Shown here piece after piece: positions 10,674 to 21,475 of a DNA stretch of 64,000 nucleotides. Origin of the DNA: Chrysophaeum taylorii (lineage: Eukaryota > Sar > Pelagophyceae > Pelagomonadales > Pelagomonadaceae). A program made the position numbers and the translations under genes. The notes beneath the pieces are model-generated. The model did no database searches, was not told the origin of the DNA, and saw nothing but the letters and a program-made list of their open reading frames with translations. The stretch lies in NCBI GenBank assembly GCA_029834535.1, contig JAQMWT010000093.1, positions 103,557-167,556 on the forward strand, read 5' to 3'. Every line of letters starts with the position of its first letter. Positions within the stretch are counted from its first letter, which is position 1.

Positions 10674-12147
10674 ATGCCCCGCTGCGATGTGTGTCGGATC
10701 TGCTACTCTGAAGAGTACGAGGACGGGAAGGGCCCCTTCATTCGACCCACGCCGTGCCGGTGTTCGGGGGAGCGGTCGTCGATCCACTTTAAGTGTTTGG
10801 AGCGGTGGCAGTCGTTCGCGCGAAACCAGGCGATTTGGGACGCCGGACGAAGGTGCCACGCCTGCGGCTCGACCTACAAGGTCACCTTGGACAGGAGAAT
10901 CCCGGTCGGCATCCTCGGAGGCACGGGTTTGGTGGGAAGAGCCCTCGCTGCGCATCTCGCGACGCATCCTCTCTTCCGCGTCGGACCCGTCGTAGGCTCT
11001 AACGCGACGGTCGGCAAGCCGCTCGCCGAGGTCTGGCGGGCCAAGGAGGCGGCGCTCGAGGCACACTACGGCCGCAACCTCTGGAAAGCGGCGCCCTGCC
11101 CCGATGTCCTCGACGGCATTCGCGTCGCCTCGGTCGAAGACCTGATCGCCTCGCGGTGCGCGATCGCCGTCTCGGCCGTCGCGCCCGCCTTGGGCCACGT
11201 CGAGGAGGCCCTCCAGGCGGCGGGCGTGGCCGTCTTTTCCATGTCCCCGCACGCGCGCGACGATCCCCGCAACCCTCTCGTCGTCCCCGAGGTCAACGGT
11301 ATGGAGTGGCTCGGATCTAGCGAGCGAAATCAATCGAAGAAACTTCCGCTCTTCAAGAGCCCCAACTGCGTGGTGTGCGGCGTCGGCGTTGCGCTTGCGG
11401 CGCTCGACCAAGCGTACGGCCTCGCCGGTCTCTCCGTCACGACCTTCCAAGCGCTCTCGGGCCGCGGCGACGCCGCGTACCGTCCGGCGGACCTCGTCGT
11501 CGCCAACGTCTATCCGCTTTCCGGCACCGTCGAGCGCACCGACGAGTTCCAGCGCGCCGAGCTCCAGCGCCTCTTCCCACGCCTCGAAAAGTGTTCCGTA
11601 GCCGCCCAGCGCGTACCTGTCCGCAACGGCCACTTTGTCCGCGCCGGCTGCGCCTTGCGCCGAAAACCCGCGAACCTCGACGACGTCCGCCGCGTCCTCC
11701 GAGACTTTTCGCCCCTCCGCGGCTTGGCTTTGCCGTCCGCGCCCTCCGCGCCGATCGTCGTCCTCGACGACGTCGGGAGGCCCCGGCCCGCTGACGACGC
11801 CCACTACGAAGGCGGCATGGCCGTCGCCGTCGGCGACATCCGCCTCGGCCGACCCGACGACCTCTTCGACCTCTCCTTCGCGCTCGTCGTCAATAACCTC
11901 GTCCGCGGGGCCTACGGCGCGGTGCGCCCTTCGTCTTTCGTCTACTCACCTCTCGCAGGCGCTCCTCAACGCCGAACTCTACGAGCTCCACGTGCGGCAC
12001 CGCGACGACGACCCATCCTCCGAGAGAGACGACGCGATGGCACTGCCGAGTGCCCTGCACCCCGGCGCTCCCGCCAAGAAGAACCCGCAGCCGCTCGCCG
12101 CCGCCGCGGCATTAACAATCCCGGCGATCGACCACCTAAAGAAGTGA
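10674..12147 (+). CDS. RING-CH (MARCH-type) domain fused to aspartate-semialdehyde dehydrogenase
   Basis: The start ATG is at 10674. Residues 4-66 form a RING-CH finger: CDVCRICYSEEY, PCRCSG, IHFKCLERWQ and RRCHACGSTY give the C4HC3 spacing of membrane-type E3 ligases. After only about ten residues the frame enters a Rossmann fold (IPVGILGGTGLVGRALAAHL) and reads as ASADH to the end: PLVVPEVN, the catalytic-Cys motif SPNCVVCGVG, TFQALSGRGD, and NGHFVRAGC as the His region. The last frame is reached by removing a 37-nt intron (11922-11958, GTGCGC...CAG, phase 0), giving NNLVRGAYGA joined to ALLNAELYEL. Total about 478 aa. ASADH makes aspartate semialdehyde for the Lys/Thr/Met pathways. No stop or intron separates the two domains in the genome. 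A transcript is needed to exclude two start sites. Confidence 0.8.
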
Positions 12148-12205
12148 CGCGGCTCCGAGCACTAACTTTAACCAACGAACGACTCGCAACGCCACGAACA
12201 AGAGC

Positions 12206-12229
12206 AAGAAGAAGAAGAAGAAGAAGAAG
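12206..12229. repeat. (AAG)n trinucleotide repeat
   Basis: A short AAG array lies between the ASADH-fusion gene and the aldehyde dehydrogenase gene, within the likely promoter. Confidence 0.8.
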
Positions 12230-12304
12230 AACTTATCGTCCCCCCCCCACCTCTTCTACCGGAACTCCTTTTCTGCCGGAACTTGATATTTTTATCCATC
12301 CTAG

Positions 12305-13642
12305 ATGGCCGCCGCCGCCGCCGCCGCCGCAGCGCGCGTGGGAGAGGCCGTCAGGCTTGCGCGCCAGGTGCAGCCAGCTTGGGGAAGCGTTCCGGTTGGT
12401 GATCGCGCGAAGATCGTGTCACGATTCGGTGAGCTCATCAACGAACACACCGAAGAGTGCGCGGCCGCCGTGACACGCGACACGGGAAAGCCCATCACGC
12501 AGGCTCGGAACGAGGTGAAGGCGACGGTGAAGCGCGTGACGTTCTTCGCGGAGGCGGCGGCCGAGGCGCTCAAGGCGCGCGTCGTCAAGTCGTCGTCGGT
12601 GATGAACGAGGTAATCAAGCGCGAGCCCCTCGGCGTCGTAGCGAACGTGAGCGCGTGGAACTACGTCTGGTTCATCGGCACAAACGTGTGGGCGCCGGGG
12701 CTCGTCGCCGGGAACGCCGTTATCTACAAGCCGTCGGAGCACGCGCTCGGCACGGCGCGGCTCGTCGGCGATCTGTGGCGCGAGGCCGGCGTTACCGAGG
12801 GCGTCTTTCAGACGCTCGACGGCGACGCGGAGGTCGGCAGGGCACTCGTCGACGCCGACGTCGACGGCATCTTCTTCACGGGGTCCTACGCAACGGGCCA
12901 ACAAATCGCGCGGGCCGCTGCGCCCCGCATGGTCAAACTCCAGCTCGAGCTCGGCGGCAAGGACGCGGCGTACGTCGCCGACGACGTCAAAGACCCGGCC
13001 GACGTCGCCGCCAAGCTCGCCGACGGCGCCATGTACAACACAGGACAGAGCTGCTGCTCGGTCGAGCGGATATACGTGCACGAGCGCGTCTACGAGCCGT
13101 TTGTCGAAGCGCTCGTCGCCGAGGTCAACTCGTTTAAGGTCGGCGATCCCTGGGACGCGTCGACCTTCGTCGGCCCGCTCTGCCTCCCCTCGCAACCGGC
13201 ATTTCTAGAGGCCCAGGTCCAGGACGCCCTCGCCAAGGGTGCCACGCGCCTCGCGGGCTTCGCCCCCCCGCCGACGCCTCGTCACTTCCCCCCGACGGTC
13301 CTCGTCGACGTCGACCATTCCATGGACGTCGCGCGACACGAGAGTTTCGGTCCCGTTGTCGCCGTGATGAAGGTGGCCGACGACGATGAGGCCCTCGCCC
13401 TCGTCAACGATTCTTACTACGGACTCACGGCCGCCATCTACTGCGCCGACGAGGATCGCGCGATGCGATTCCTCGCTGGCGCCAAGACCGGCTCCGCGTA
13501 CTGGAACTGCTGCGACCGCACTTCGCCCTTTCTTCCGTGGTCCGGCCGCGGCGCTTCGGGCGTTGGCGTCACCATGTCCAACCTGGGCATCCAAACCTTC
13601 ACGCACGCTCGCGGCTACCACCTCAATCGCCCGCCATCATGA
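12305..13642 (+). CDS. NAD(P)-dependent aldehyde dehydrogenase
   Basis: An uninterrupted 445-aa frame starts at ATG 12305. The N-terminal poly-Ala run comes from GCC repeats. Class hallmarks in order: WNYVWFIGTNVWAPGLVAGN (coenzyme fold), KPSEHALGTA, FTGSYATGQQIA (nucleotide-binding Gly turn), LELGGKDAAYV (general-base Glu), NTGQSCCSVERIYV (catalytic Cys), and ESFGPVVAVMKV near the C-terminus. The length is short but complete for the family. It oxidises an aldehyde to the acid; the substrate cannot be told from sequence, and the semialdehyde or betaine-aldehyde group is possible. The gap to the upstream gene is only about 157 bp and holds an AAG repeat and an AT-rich stretch (about 12285-12300) that could be the core promoter. 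Confidence 0.9.
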   Translation: MAAAAAAAAARVGEAVRLARQVQPAWGSVPVGDRAKIVSRFGELINEHTEECAAAVTRDTGKPITQARNEVKATVKRVTFFAEAAAEALKARVVKSSSVMNEVIKREPLGVVANVSAWNYVWFIGTNVWAPGLVAGNAVIYKPSEHALGTARLVGDLWREAGVTEGVFQTLDGDAEVGRALVDADVDGIFFTGSYATGQQIARAAAPRMVKLQLELGGKDAAYVADDVKDPADVAAKLADGAMYNTGQSCCSVERIYVHERVYEPFVEALVAEVNSFKVGDPWDASTFVGPLCLPSQPAFLEAQVQDALAKGATRLAGFAPPPTPRHFPPTVLVDVDHSMDVARHESFGPVVAVMKVADDDEALALVNDSYYGLTAAIYCADEDRAMRFLAGAKTGSAYWNCCDRTSPFLPWSGRGASGVGVTMSNLGIQTFTHARGYHLNRPPS

Positions 13643-14283
13643 GTCTCTTCAAGGACACTAGCCCCGCCGCCACGTCCGGTCCCCCGTTTCGGTTATTATT
13701 GTAGGAGCCGAAAAGTACGTCAGAACGGCGCAGCCGGTGCTACTACGACAACGCGGTTATAATTCGCGCGTGTTGCTGGATTTCGGGGGGGATTCTAGCT
13801 TGCTTGATACGCGCACACATCGGCGTCCACTCCGCCGTGATCCTCGCGGGTGCTGTGGCCAGCTGGCGTTTTGTATCCACCGCGCCTTTCGTCGACGCCA
13901 ACCGTCCATCTGGTACCAACAATGCAACTTCAGCTCGCGCACGCCGACCGCTTCATGAAGCGCATTGAAGGCAGCGACGCGGCGCTCCGTCGCCGCGAGA
14001 TGGCTCGACCCGAGTTTCGGCAGCGCCTCCCGTTTCCCAACAAGGGGAGCAGACGTGCATCCCGCGTCCTGCAACGCAAGCTGCTCGATGTCTTTAAGTG
14101 AGCTCTTGGTTGAACCTTCTATTCGCGGTACTTTCGCCGCATCGCACCTCGGCCGCGCGTGCCATCGCGTCGCCGGCGATCTCCTTGGCGGATTTCGAAA
14201 GGATGCCCTTCAGGCGCTTCTTCTTTCTTTTACTTCAAATTGTAATGTAAAGGCTGTCTTTTTAATTTTTTTTAGCAACTAAA
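13643..14283 (+). other. Region without a firm gene; possible 60-aa ORF
   Basis: An ATG at 13922 opens a 60-codon frame (to 14101) rich in Arg and Lys (MQLQLAHADRFMKRIEG start). I do not recognise it. It could be a small gene or an exon. The stretch ends in an AT-rich tract just before the inverted-repeat element at 14284. Confidence 0.25.
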
Positions 14284-15299
14284 AGACACTAGAATAGATC
14301 TGCAATTAAGAACCAGACCTATAATTAAGAACCGGCCTATTTTTTCGTCGTTATCGTCGTCGTTGGGCTCGGCGTCCGGGCCGAGCGGGCGTCGTGGGCG
14401 GCGGCGCGCCGTTGGTGTTCGGCACCGCGTTGTTCGCGACGGCTTCTGCGGTTGTAAGCGGCCTGCCGCGCTTCGACTTCTTCGTCGTCGACCCCTTCGG
14501 ACAACCCTGCTTGATCTTGGGCTTGAAAAAGCTCGTAATCAACGAGTTACCGGAGGCCTTCGCGGCGCTCGCGCTTTTGAACTTCTTCGACGGTCTGCAT
14601 ATTTTGCGCGCCTCGGCCAGCGCGTCGTCGTCGTCTGAGTCGTCGAGGCTATTGGTGTCTTCCTCGCCTCTAATCACCTCTTCGTCGTCGTCGCCGGCCG
14701 CAGCGCGATTGGACCCGTCGATACATATGCGCGGCCTGGACGACGAGATCAGCGTCCGACGGGATCGGGCGCTGGAGCAACACGAAAGCAGCCTTCTCCT
14801 TGTCTGTTAGTTCGCACACAGCGCTTTCCTCCGCGCACCTCCGCTCGAAATGCCGATTAAAGCGCTGCGCGCATCCACAAACGCCGCCGTCATTGTCCCG
14901 CACTTCCGGCATCAGCTTTGCGCGCGCAGCAACGACGTCCAGAGTTGAATACATGTACCCATACATGATTCAAAATTATTACAACGTCCACCATCTGTCC
15001 CGGGGGGGGTGGAGGGCTGGTATGATGAAAATAAGGTCCAAGATCGGCCCTGGGCGCTGCCGCCAGTGTGGCGGTAGCATGGGGACCTCACGGACGAGTC
15101 TGTGATGGTCTTCTCACCTCCCAAAAAGTCACCATTAAGGAGAGTTCTTAATTTGAGTCTATAACCGAATTTTCTGCGCGTAGAGGGGGCCTGAGACGCG
15201 TCGTTTGCACGCATAAAAACCACCTGTTGCTGACACACCCCGGCCCCTGAATTTCGGCGCGCATAGGTGGTTCTCAATTGTAGATCTATTCTACTGTCT
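14284..15299. mobile_element. DNA transposon with 32-bp imperfect terminal inverted repeats
   Basis: The left end (14284-14315) and the inverse complement of the right end (15268-15299) match at 29 of 32 positions by eye. The shared outer part reads AGACA(C/G)TAGAATAGATCT. A second AATTAAGAACC-type motif is repeated just inside the left end, and related TTCTTAAT sequences lie inside the right end (about 15140). I could not settle a target-site duplication. The interior carries a minus-strand coding relic (14351-14966) and no complete transposase, so this is probably a non-autonomous or deleted copy. Confidence 0.7.
14351..14966 (-). pseudogene. Coding relic inside the inverted-repeat transposon
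   Basis: Two minus-strand frames appear to belong together. The upstream one (14966-14670) contains VCGCAQRFNRHFERRC and AAFVLLQRPIPSDADLVV. The downstream one runs from an acidic stretch (GDDDEEVIRGEEDTNSLDD) into NSLITSFFKPKIKQG and TTKKSKRGRPL. NSLITSFF fits the PCNA-interacting (PIP-box) pattern with Asn instead of Gln, and KRGRP is AT-hook-like. Such tails occur in transposase N-termini, which is the likely origin. The frame change between the parts is an unresolved intron or frameshift. Confidence 0.45.
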
Positions 15300-16495
15300 A
15301 GATTTTTTCTATGTCGAAACATCTTCAGAATAAAAACTGGGAAGTCGTCGCCCAGTGACTCTGATCCCACGCGCCTCGACGCTTTGATTAGCCTACGCCC
15401 CATGCTTTGGGCTGGCCTCTATTTAGTTATGCATTGTAGCTCTCTGCGGCCTTCGCCTCCGAAGGCAACAAATTATACGTAGATCTCGGATACCAGGCCT
15501 TGAACAAGCTGCGGAGATTCATGATGAGTCGGCGCGCTCGAGCTGCGCGTTTCGTGCAGTGCTGTTTGCGTGCTAGAAGAAGAGTAGCACGTCTCGTGCA
15601 GGGCCTGCGTGCTCGAACTGCTCTTCTCGCTCTCGGTTTGCACAGCGGCGTCCCGCGTGGTAGACCGCATCGATAGCTGGACGCACGAATTTGCGATCCT
15701 CCCCATCCGCGGAAATCGAGACTACGCGAGCATTCGCGTGCTCGAGATCCAAGGCATTCAGCACGTCGTGCGCTTGGTTGGCACTCGCGGCGGCCGCAAC
15801 CTCAAGTCGGTTGATTGTTGTCGTCGCGCTCGCGGCTCGGCTGTTTCGACGCGCGGTCAACGTTTTTTCGCGAGACGGGCCTCGAGGCGATAAAATAGGG
15901 GTTGGACTGTCGCCACCACGTCGGGCATCCGACGACGCAAAGCGTCGAGAAGCTGCGCGTGCTCGATGATGGCACCGCGTTCGGTCGTCGCGGCCGCGAT
16001 TCGTACGTCGCACCCTTACGACGACGACGACGACGACGACCACCAATGCGCGCCCGCCCTTCTTTTTTTCGGCGACCGCCGCTCACTCCAGCCACTCGTA
16101 CATCTTGCTCCGTCTCTGTAAATAAAAACTCGGCCTTTGGCCCCTGCATCTCCTTGCTTTTGGAAGGAACCCGAACCCGTCTATTGAGACGTCGTAGCCT
16201 CGCCGATATCCACCACCGGCCTGAGGGAGGATTGGTTTTTTTTCGCGTAATCGCGAGGTCTCTCTCTCCCTACACATGATGACTCTATTCCTGTGCTAGG
16301 CGGCGGCGCGCGCGCGTGCAGCACACCAAGCCCGCTTTGCTCGTTTCTTCGCGCTAGACGCGAACGCGAAAAGCACAATCCCGATGGTGGCTCCCATCCT
16401 CCCTAAAAACAAAGACCGGGCCGCAGGCAGCCCAGCCGCGGAGGAGCGCGTCGGTTCTCGAGCAGCAAAAATATAAGGAGGCTAGTTGTCTCGCG
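15300..16495. other. Region with an unresolved minus-strand coding relic
   Basis: Minus-strand frames at 16046-15573 and 15706-15473 read plausibly (NRLEVAAAASANQAHDVLNA, then IANSCVQLSMRSTTRDAAVQ and two SSSSTQ-ALHET repeats) but need a frameshift or intron at about 15705 that I cannot place with confidence. No domain is recognised. The rest holds no supported feature. Confidence 0.3.
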
Positions 16496-19400
16496 TTAGT
16501 AGGCATCAGCGACCTGGGCACCAACGTTGGTCGTGTCGCGCAGGATGGTGTTTGCTACCTCGGCGTCCGGATCGAGTCGGAGGGCGAATTGATCCGGCGA
16601 GATGCAAACGGTGCGCGTGCATTGGTTGACTTTGTAGATGCCGACGAGGCGGTCGGCGAGTTCGAACATGTTGTTGCGGAGCGAGATGATGATGAACTGA
16701 GCGCTTTTGCAGCGTTCTTTGATGTAGTTCGCGATGATCGACACGTTCTTGAAGTCGAGCGCGGCGTCGATCTCGTCCATGACGTAGAGAGGCGTGGGCT
16801 TGTAGTGATGCAAAGCAAATACGAGCGCGAGAGAGGAGAGCGTCTTCTCGCCGCCGGAGAGGTTGCCTGGTCACGAAAAGATGAAAGCGCACCAACGAAA
16901 CGAGACACGCACTGATGTTCTTCCACGATTTTTTGGGCGGCCGGACGGAGAAGACGACGCCCTCCGAGAACGGGTCGAGGGAGTCGACGAGTTCGAGCTC
17001 GGCGTCGCCGCCGAGCGTGAGGAGCTGGTAGTTTTCCTTGAGCTTGAGGGCGATCTGCCCGAAGCCGCACATGAAGTCTTCGAGGCGCTTGCGGCGCAGG
17101 GACTCGAGGTGGTCGCGCGCCTTGTTGCGCGCCTCGGTCACGACGGCGAGCTCGTCGAGACGTTTCTCGTACTCTCGGCTCTTGGCCTCGTATTCGTCGA
17201 TGGTCTCGAGGTTGACGTTGGCGCGCTGGGCGTCGCGCTCTGCCTCGAGCAACGCGATTCGGTACTTGAGGTCCTCCTTGTCCTGCGCCTCGAGCTTCTC
17301 CGCGGAGAGGTCGCGCAACACGCGAGGGTCCACCACCTCCTCCTCGGTCTCTCTCTCGCGGTCGTCGTTCTCTCCGTCGTCGTCGCCCTCGTCCATGGCG
17401 TCCTGGCACTTGGCTTTGCTGGCGCGCGTCAGCACGTCTGGGTAGGCGTCGACTTCTTTTCGGTGGTCGGCGCGGAGCTTGCCGAGTTCCTTGAGCCAAT
17501 GCTGGTTCTTGGTCTTGTTTTCCTTGATGGCGCGCGCGTAGTCGTCGATCTGATTTTGGAGGTCGACCTCGTTGGCCTTGAGCTCGTTTGCCTTGGACTT
17601 GAGGTCGGCGAGCTTGGTCTCCTGGTCGGCGAGGTCGGCGGCGCGGGCGTTTGTCTCGTCGTTGGCCGAGTCGAACGCGGCCTTGGCCGCGGCGGTCTGC
17701 TCTCTGACGTCCGAGAGGTCGTCGGTCGCCTCGGCGAGAGCGGCGAGGTCGCGCTCGGCCTTGGCCTTTGCGGTACGCGACTTGGCGAGGGCCTTGGTGG
17801 CCGCCTTGAGGGCGACGTCCGTCTCGGAGAGCGCCGCTTTGGCGTCGTCGACGGCGGCGATCGCCTCGTCGGCCTCGGCCGTCGCTCGCTTGAGCACCGG
17901 GCCGCCGGCCTCAAGGACGGCGCGGCGGAGGCCTTCGACTTTGGCCTCGGACCGCTCGGTCTCGGCCCGGAGCGGTGCGACCGAGGAGGCGAGCTCGTCG
18001 CGGCGGCGTTTGGACGCTTGGAGCGCGGCGGCGGCCTCGGCGGAGATCGTCGCGTCGCGCCGGAGCGTCTCGGCTCGGGTCTCGAGACGTTGATTCGTCG
18101 CGGCGGCGGCGCGTCTCTCCGCTTCGAGCCGCGGCCGCGTCACCTCGACGATCTCCTCGAGATCGCGCCTGACGGCGTGAAGCTCCGATTCGACGCGCTG
18201 CTTGTGCTGCGACGCGCGGTTCGCCTCGGCCGAGGCCGCCTCGGCGCGCCGCTCGAGCTCCTCGACGTCGTTTGCGTCGTCGTCCTCATCCTCGTCCATC
18301 GCCACGGGCTGCTGCTTTCCGCCGCCGCCGCCGCCGCCGCCGCCCTGGAGGCGCATCTTGCCCGACTTGGGCTTGCCGCCGCCGCCCGACATCGTACCGC
18401 TCGCGTCGATGAGCTGGCCGCCGAGCGTAACGACGCGCTTGCGCTCGCCGCGCGCGTACGCGAGTTGGACTGCGGCGTCGAGGTTTTTGGCGACGAGCGT
18501 CTCGCGGAGCGCCATGTAGAAGGCCGGCGCGTACTCGTCGCTCTCCGGCGCGACGAGGTCGAAGAGGCGACCAGGGGGGGGTTTCTTTTGGGGTTGCTTG
18601 CGCGCGCGATCGCGCCATTGACCGAGCTCGTCGAGGACGACGAAGCTCGCGCGGCCGAGTTTGTGCTTGCGCAAAAACTCGATGCAGCGCTGGCCGCCGG
18701 CGCCCGTCTCGACCACCACGTGGTCCAGCAAATCGCAGGCTGTCGAGATAGCCACGTCGTAGTCGCTCGCGATGGAGCCGAGGTCGCCGAGGCGGCCGCG
18801 GACGCCGGCGCTCGCGAGCTCGCCGCCGCGCCGGCTGGCCGCGAGCACGTCTCGGATCGCCGGCGGCACGACGCCCTTGGCGGCCATCGCCTCCTCGCGC
18901 TGGCGGGTTTTCGCGTGACGCGCCTCGACGGCCGCCAACGCTTCCCGCGCCGCGGCGCGCGAGGTCTCCTCGGTCGTCGCGACGCCTCGGAGCTCGCGCT
19001 CGAGCGCCGCGCTCCGCGAGCCGAGCGCCTCGGCGCGCTCGTCGAGGCGCGAGAGCTCGGCCGAGCACCGCGCGGCCGACCGCGCGGCGACCTCGAGCTT
19101 GGCGGCGACCGTCTCGAGCTCGGCACGCGCCGCCTCGGGACCCCGCTCCAAAGCCTCGATCTCGGCCGTCGCGGCGTCCACGCTCGACTCGGCGTCGCCC
19201 AGCCTCGCCTTGGCGGGCGCGAGCTCGTCGCGCTGCGCGACCTCGAGGTCGCGGCGCACCGCGGCCGTCGCCGCGCGCGCCTCATCGCGCGCCGCGGATA
19301 GCACCTCCTCGGCCCTCGCCGCGTCCTTTTCGGCCGCGTCGAGCCGCTGCCGCAGCTCGGGTTCGGCGGCCTTGGCGGCCTCGATGTCGGCCTCGCGCCG

Positions 19401-20561
19401 AGCCGCGTCTTTGGTCTCGCGCGCGACCGTCGCCTCGAGCTTTTTCGCGGTCGCCTTGCGATGCTTCGCCTCCTCCTTGAGCTCGATCTCGCGGCGCTCG
19501 AGCGCCACCATCGCCTCCCGCGCCTTTCCGCTCGCACGCGCGGCCGTGGCGTGCGCCTTCCGCAGCCCCTCGACCCGCTCGACCGACGTCGCCGCGTCAG
19601 CCTCGACCGACGCGCGCGATTCGGCGGCCTCTCCTTGCCGCGTCCGCAGGTCGCCGTGGCGCTCCGTCAAGCTCGAAACGTTCGAGCCGGCCTCGTGGGC
19701 GTACGCTTGGTACAGCACGCACCGCTCCCGCCGAATTGCGTCCTCCTTGACAACGAACGCCTCGGCCTCCGTCTTGGCGTCCTCGAGGCTCGCGACCTCC
19801 TTTTCCGACACCTTGAGACGGTTCAGCTTCTCGAGGCGCGCCTCGCACGTCGCGTCCACCACCTTCTCGGCCTCCTCGATCGCCTCCACGTACGAGTTCG
19901 ACCCGATTATGTCCTCCAAGTACTCCAGCAGTCCGTCCTCGTGCTGCGACGCCGCCTTGGGCTTCATCATCGCTATCTGCTCGACCTCGCCCTGGAGAAT
20001 CAAAAATCGGTTGTTGTCCAAGTCCACGCCCCGCCGCCTCAAAAGTTCGCCCACCTCCCCAAAGGTCGACGACGCCCCGTCGATTGTGTACCGCGACTGG
20101 TTGTTGGCCAACGCCACGCGCGTCACCACCACCTCGCTCCCCGGAACGATCTCGTACTCGTCCTCGCGCTCCGTCCCCGCGCCGACCACCGCGTCGCAAA
20201 AGTGAACCGACACCCGCGCGCAATCCACGTCGGGAAACAAATCCGACTTGTGGATCAGCTCGGACACCTTGTTCAGCCGAAGCTTCTTCGCCCGCTTCCC
20301 GAACACGAACAACATCGCATCGATCACGTTCGACTTGCCGCTCCCGTTGGGACCCACGATCGCCGAGAACCGCTTGTGAAACGGACCAATCTCGCGCACA
20401 CCCCCGTAGCTCTTGAAGTTCTCCAGCACCATCTTTTGGATGAGGAGCCGCGAAGAAGACGACCCCGCCTGTGGTGCCGCTGTCTCCTCCATCTTCCTTT
20501 TTTTCAAATCCACCAACGGAAGGACGACGACAGAGTCGAGGGTTTTGGGGTAGGTGTGCAT
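16496..20561 (-). CDS. SMC4: Structural maintenance of chromosomes protein 4 (condensin subunit)
   Basis: This is a full SMC ATPase. The N-terminal head has LENFKSYGG and Walker A GPNGSGKSNVIDAMLFVFG, followed by KLRLNKVSELIHKS and LFPDVDCARVSVHF, which point to SMC4. Two long coiled-coil arms surround the hinge (GVRGRLGDLGSIASDYDVAI to LIDASGTMSGGG). A poly-Gly/acidic loop follows the hinge. The frame breaks near the end: removing a 46-nt intron (16867-16912, GTGCGT...CAG, phase 1) restores the signature NLSGGEKT and Walker B PLYVMDEIDAALD, ending VGAQVADAY. Total 1,339 aa from 20561, or 1,316 aa from the second ATG at 20492; the second start (MEETAAPQ) may be the real one. SMC4 pairs with SMC2 in condensin to compact mitotic chromosomes. 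Confidence 0.95.
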
Positions 20562-20612
20562 AAATAAGGGGGGGGGGAGATTTGAGGGTTCGCCTCTCTG
20601 TTGAGGAGACGG
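20493..20612. promoter_or_regulatory. Short divergent promoter between SMC4 and the acetyltransferase gene
   Basis: The two genes are head to head. The space between their likely ATGs (20492 on minus, 20613 on plus) is about 120 bp and holds a G10 run and an ATAAATAA stretch. A shared bidirectional promoter is inferred from spacing only. Confidence 0.35.
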
Positions 20613-21263
20613 ATGCGCGCGTCGTGGGCGTCGTTCGTGGCCGGTGCCATCGCCGGCGGCTCGAGCGTGGCCGTATACGTCCTATGGATGTCTCGGCGCC
20701 GCCGCCGCCTTTTATTTTTAAGCGCGCCCTACAAATGCGGCGAGTACGGCATCGGCGTCCACCCAGTCAAGGATGGCGACGTGACGATCCGTCTTGCAAC
20801 GCCGGGAGACGCCCACAAGATGATTGCGCTCATCCAGGGCCTCGCCCTATACGAGCGCAAACCCATCTCGACAGTCGAGGTTACCGAAGCGAATCTCGTA
20901 GCTGACGGCTTTGGCCCAAACCCTCGTTTCCACTGCCTCCTCGCCGAGATCGACAACGGTGACGCCATCGGCTTCGCCTTCGTTTATCCAAGCTACTCGA
21001 CGTGGCAAGGCCTCTGCCACTACCTCGAGGATCTCTTTGTCGACGAAAAGCACCGAGGCCGGGGGCTCGGTGCCCTGCTCTTGAAGTCCGTCGCCGCTAT
21101 CGCCTACGCCCAAGGCTGCAAGCGCCTTCATTGGAATGCCCTCGACTGGAACACACCCGCCTTGAAGTTCTACGAGAGCGTCGGCGCCAAGCGCCTCGAC
21201 GAGTGGGTCACCTTGAGAATGGGCCGCCCGGAAATCGCTGCCCTCCTTGGCCGTTCGTCGTGA
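20613..21263 (+). CDS. Membrane-anchored GNAT acetyltransferase, diamine/polyamine type
   Basis: The ATG at 20613 (the longer frame lacks ATG) gives 216 aa. Residues about 6-24 form one hydrophobic anchor followed by a basic run. The remainder is a GNAT domain: VTIRLATPGDAHKMIALIQG at the start, YSTWQGLCHYLEDLFVDEKH, then the acetyl-CoA loop RGRGLGALLLKSVA, and WNTPALKFYESVGA. The YSTWQG..YLEDL block is what I know from spermidine/spermine N1-acetyltransferases (SAT1/SAT2). Predicted reaction: transfer of an acetyl group from acetyl-CoA to an amine, probably a polyamine or thialysine-like substrate. The membrane anchor is unusual for SAT1. There is no intron. Confidence 0.85.
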   Translation: MRASWASFVAGAIAGGSSVAVYVLWMSRRRRRLLFLSAPYKCGEYGIGVHPVKDGDVTIRLATPGDAHKMIALIQGLALYERKPISTVEVTEANLVADGFGPNPRFHCLLAEIDNGDAIGFAFVYPSYSTWQGLCHYLEDLFVDEKHRGRGLGALLLKSVAAIAYAQGCKRLHWNALDWNTPALKFYESVGAKRLDEWVTLRMGRPEIAALLGRSS

Positions 21264-21475
21264 ATGATGATTTTTTCTCTTCTTCACCACACCTGCGCCA
21301 CCTCTCTTAATCGCACCTGCGCCCCCCGGTAAGGCCCATATACTGACGAAGTTTCTCCCCAGCGCCTCCGGTAGCTCCGGCGACGCAGCGAGACCCAGAG
21401 CACAACGGAAACTTTATCCTTGCTACAAAGCCGTTACTTTGCACAACGGACCGATGATATAACGGCCGCGAAGTG

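Noticed and set aside
10870-10900. A mini-intron separating the RING-CH and ASADH parts
   Set aside because: The only GT...AG pair in the linker would be about 14 nt, too short to splice.
14284-15299. Assigning the inverted-repeat element to Tc1/mariner because of flanking TA
   Set aside because: TA flanks can be chosen only by making the two ends unequal by three bases; the target duplication is unresolved.
16863-19301. 812-codon plus-strand open frame antisense to SMC4
   Set aside because: It mirrors the Glu/Ala/Arg coiled-coil codons of SMC4 on the other strand; long antisense frames are expected in such GC-rich coding DNA.
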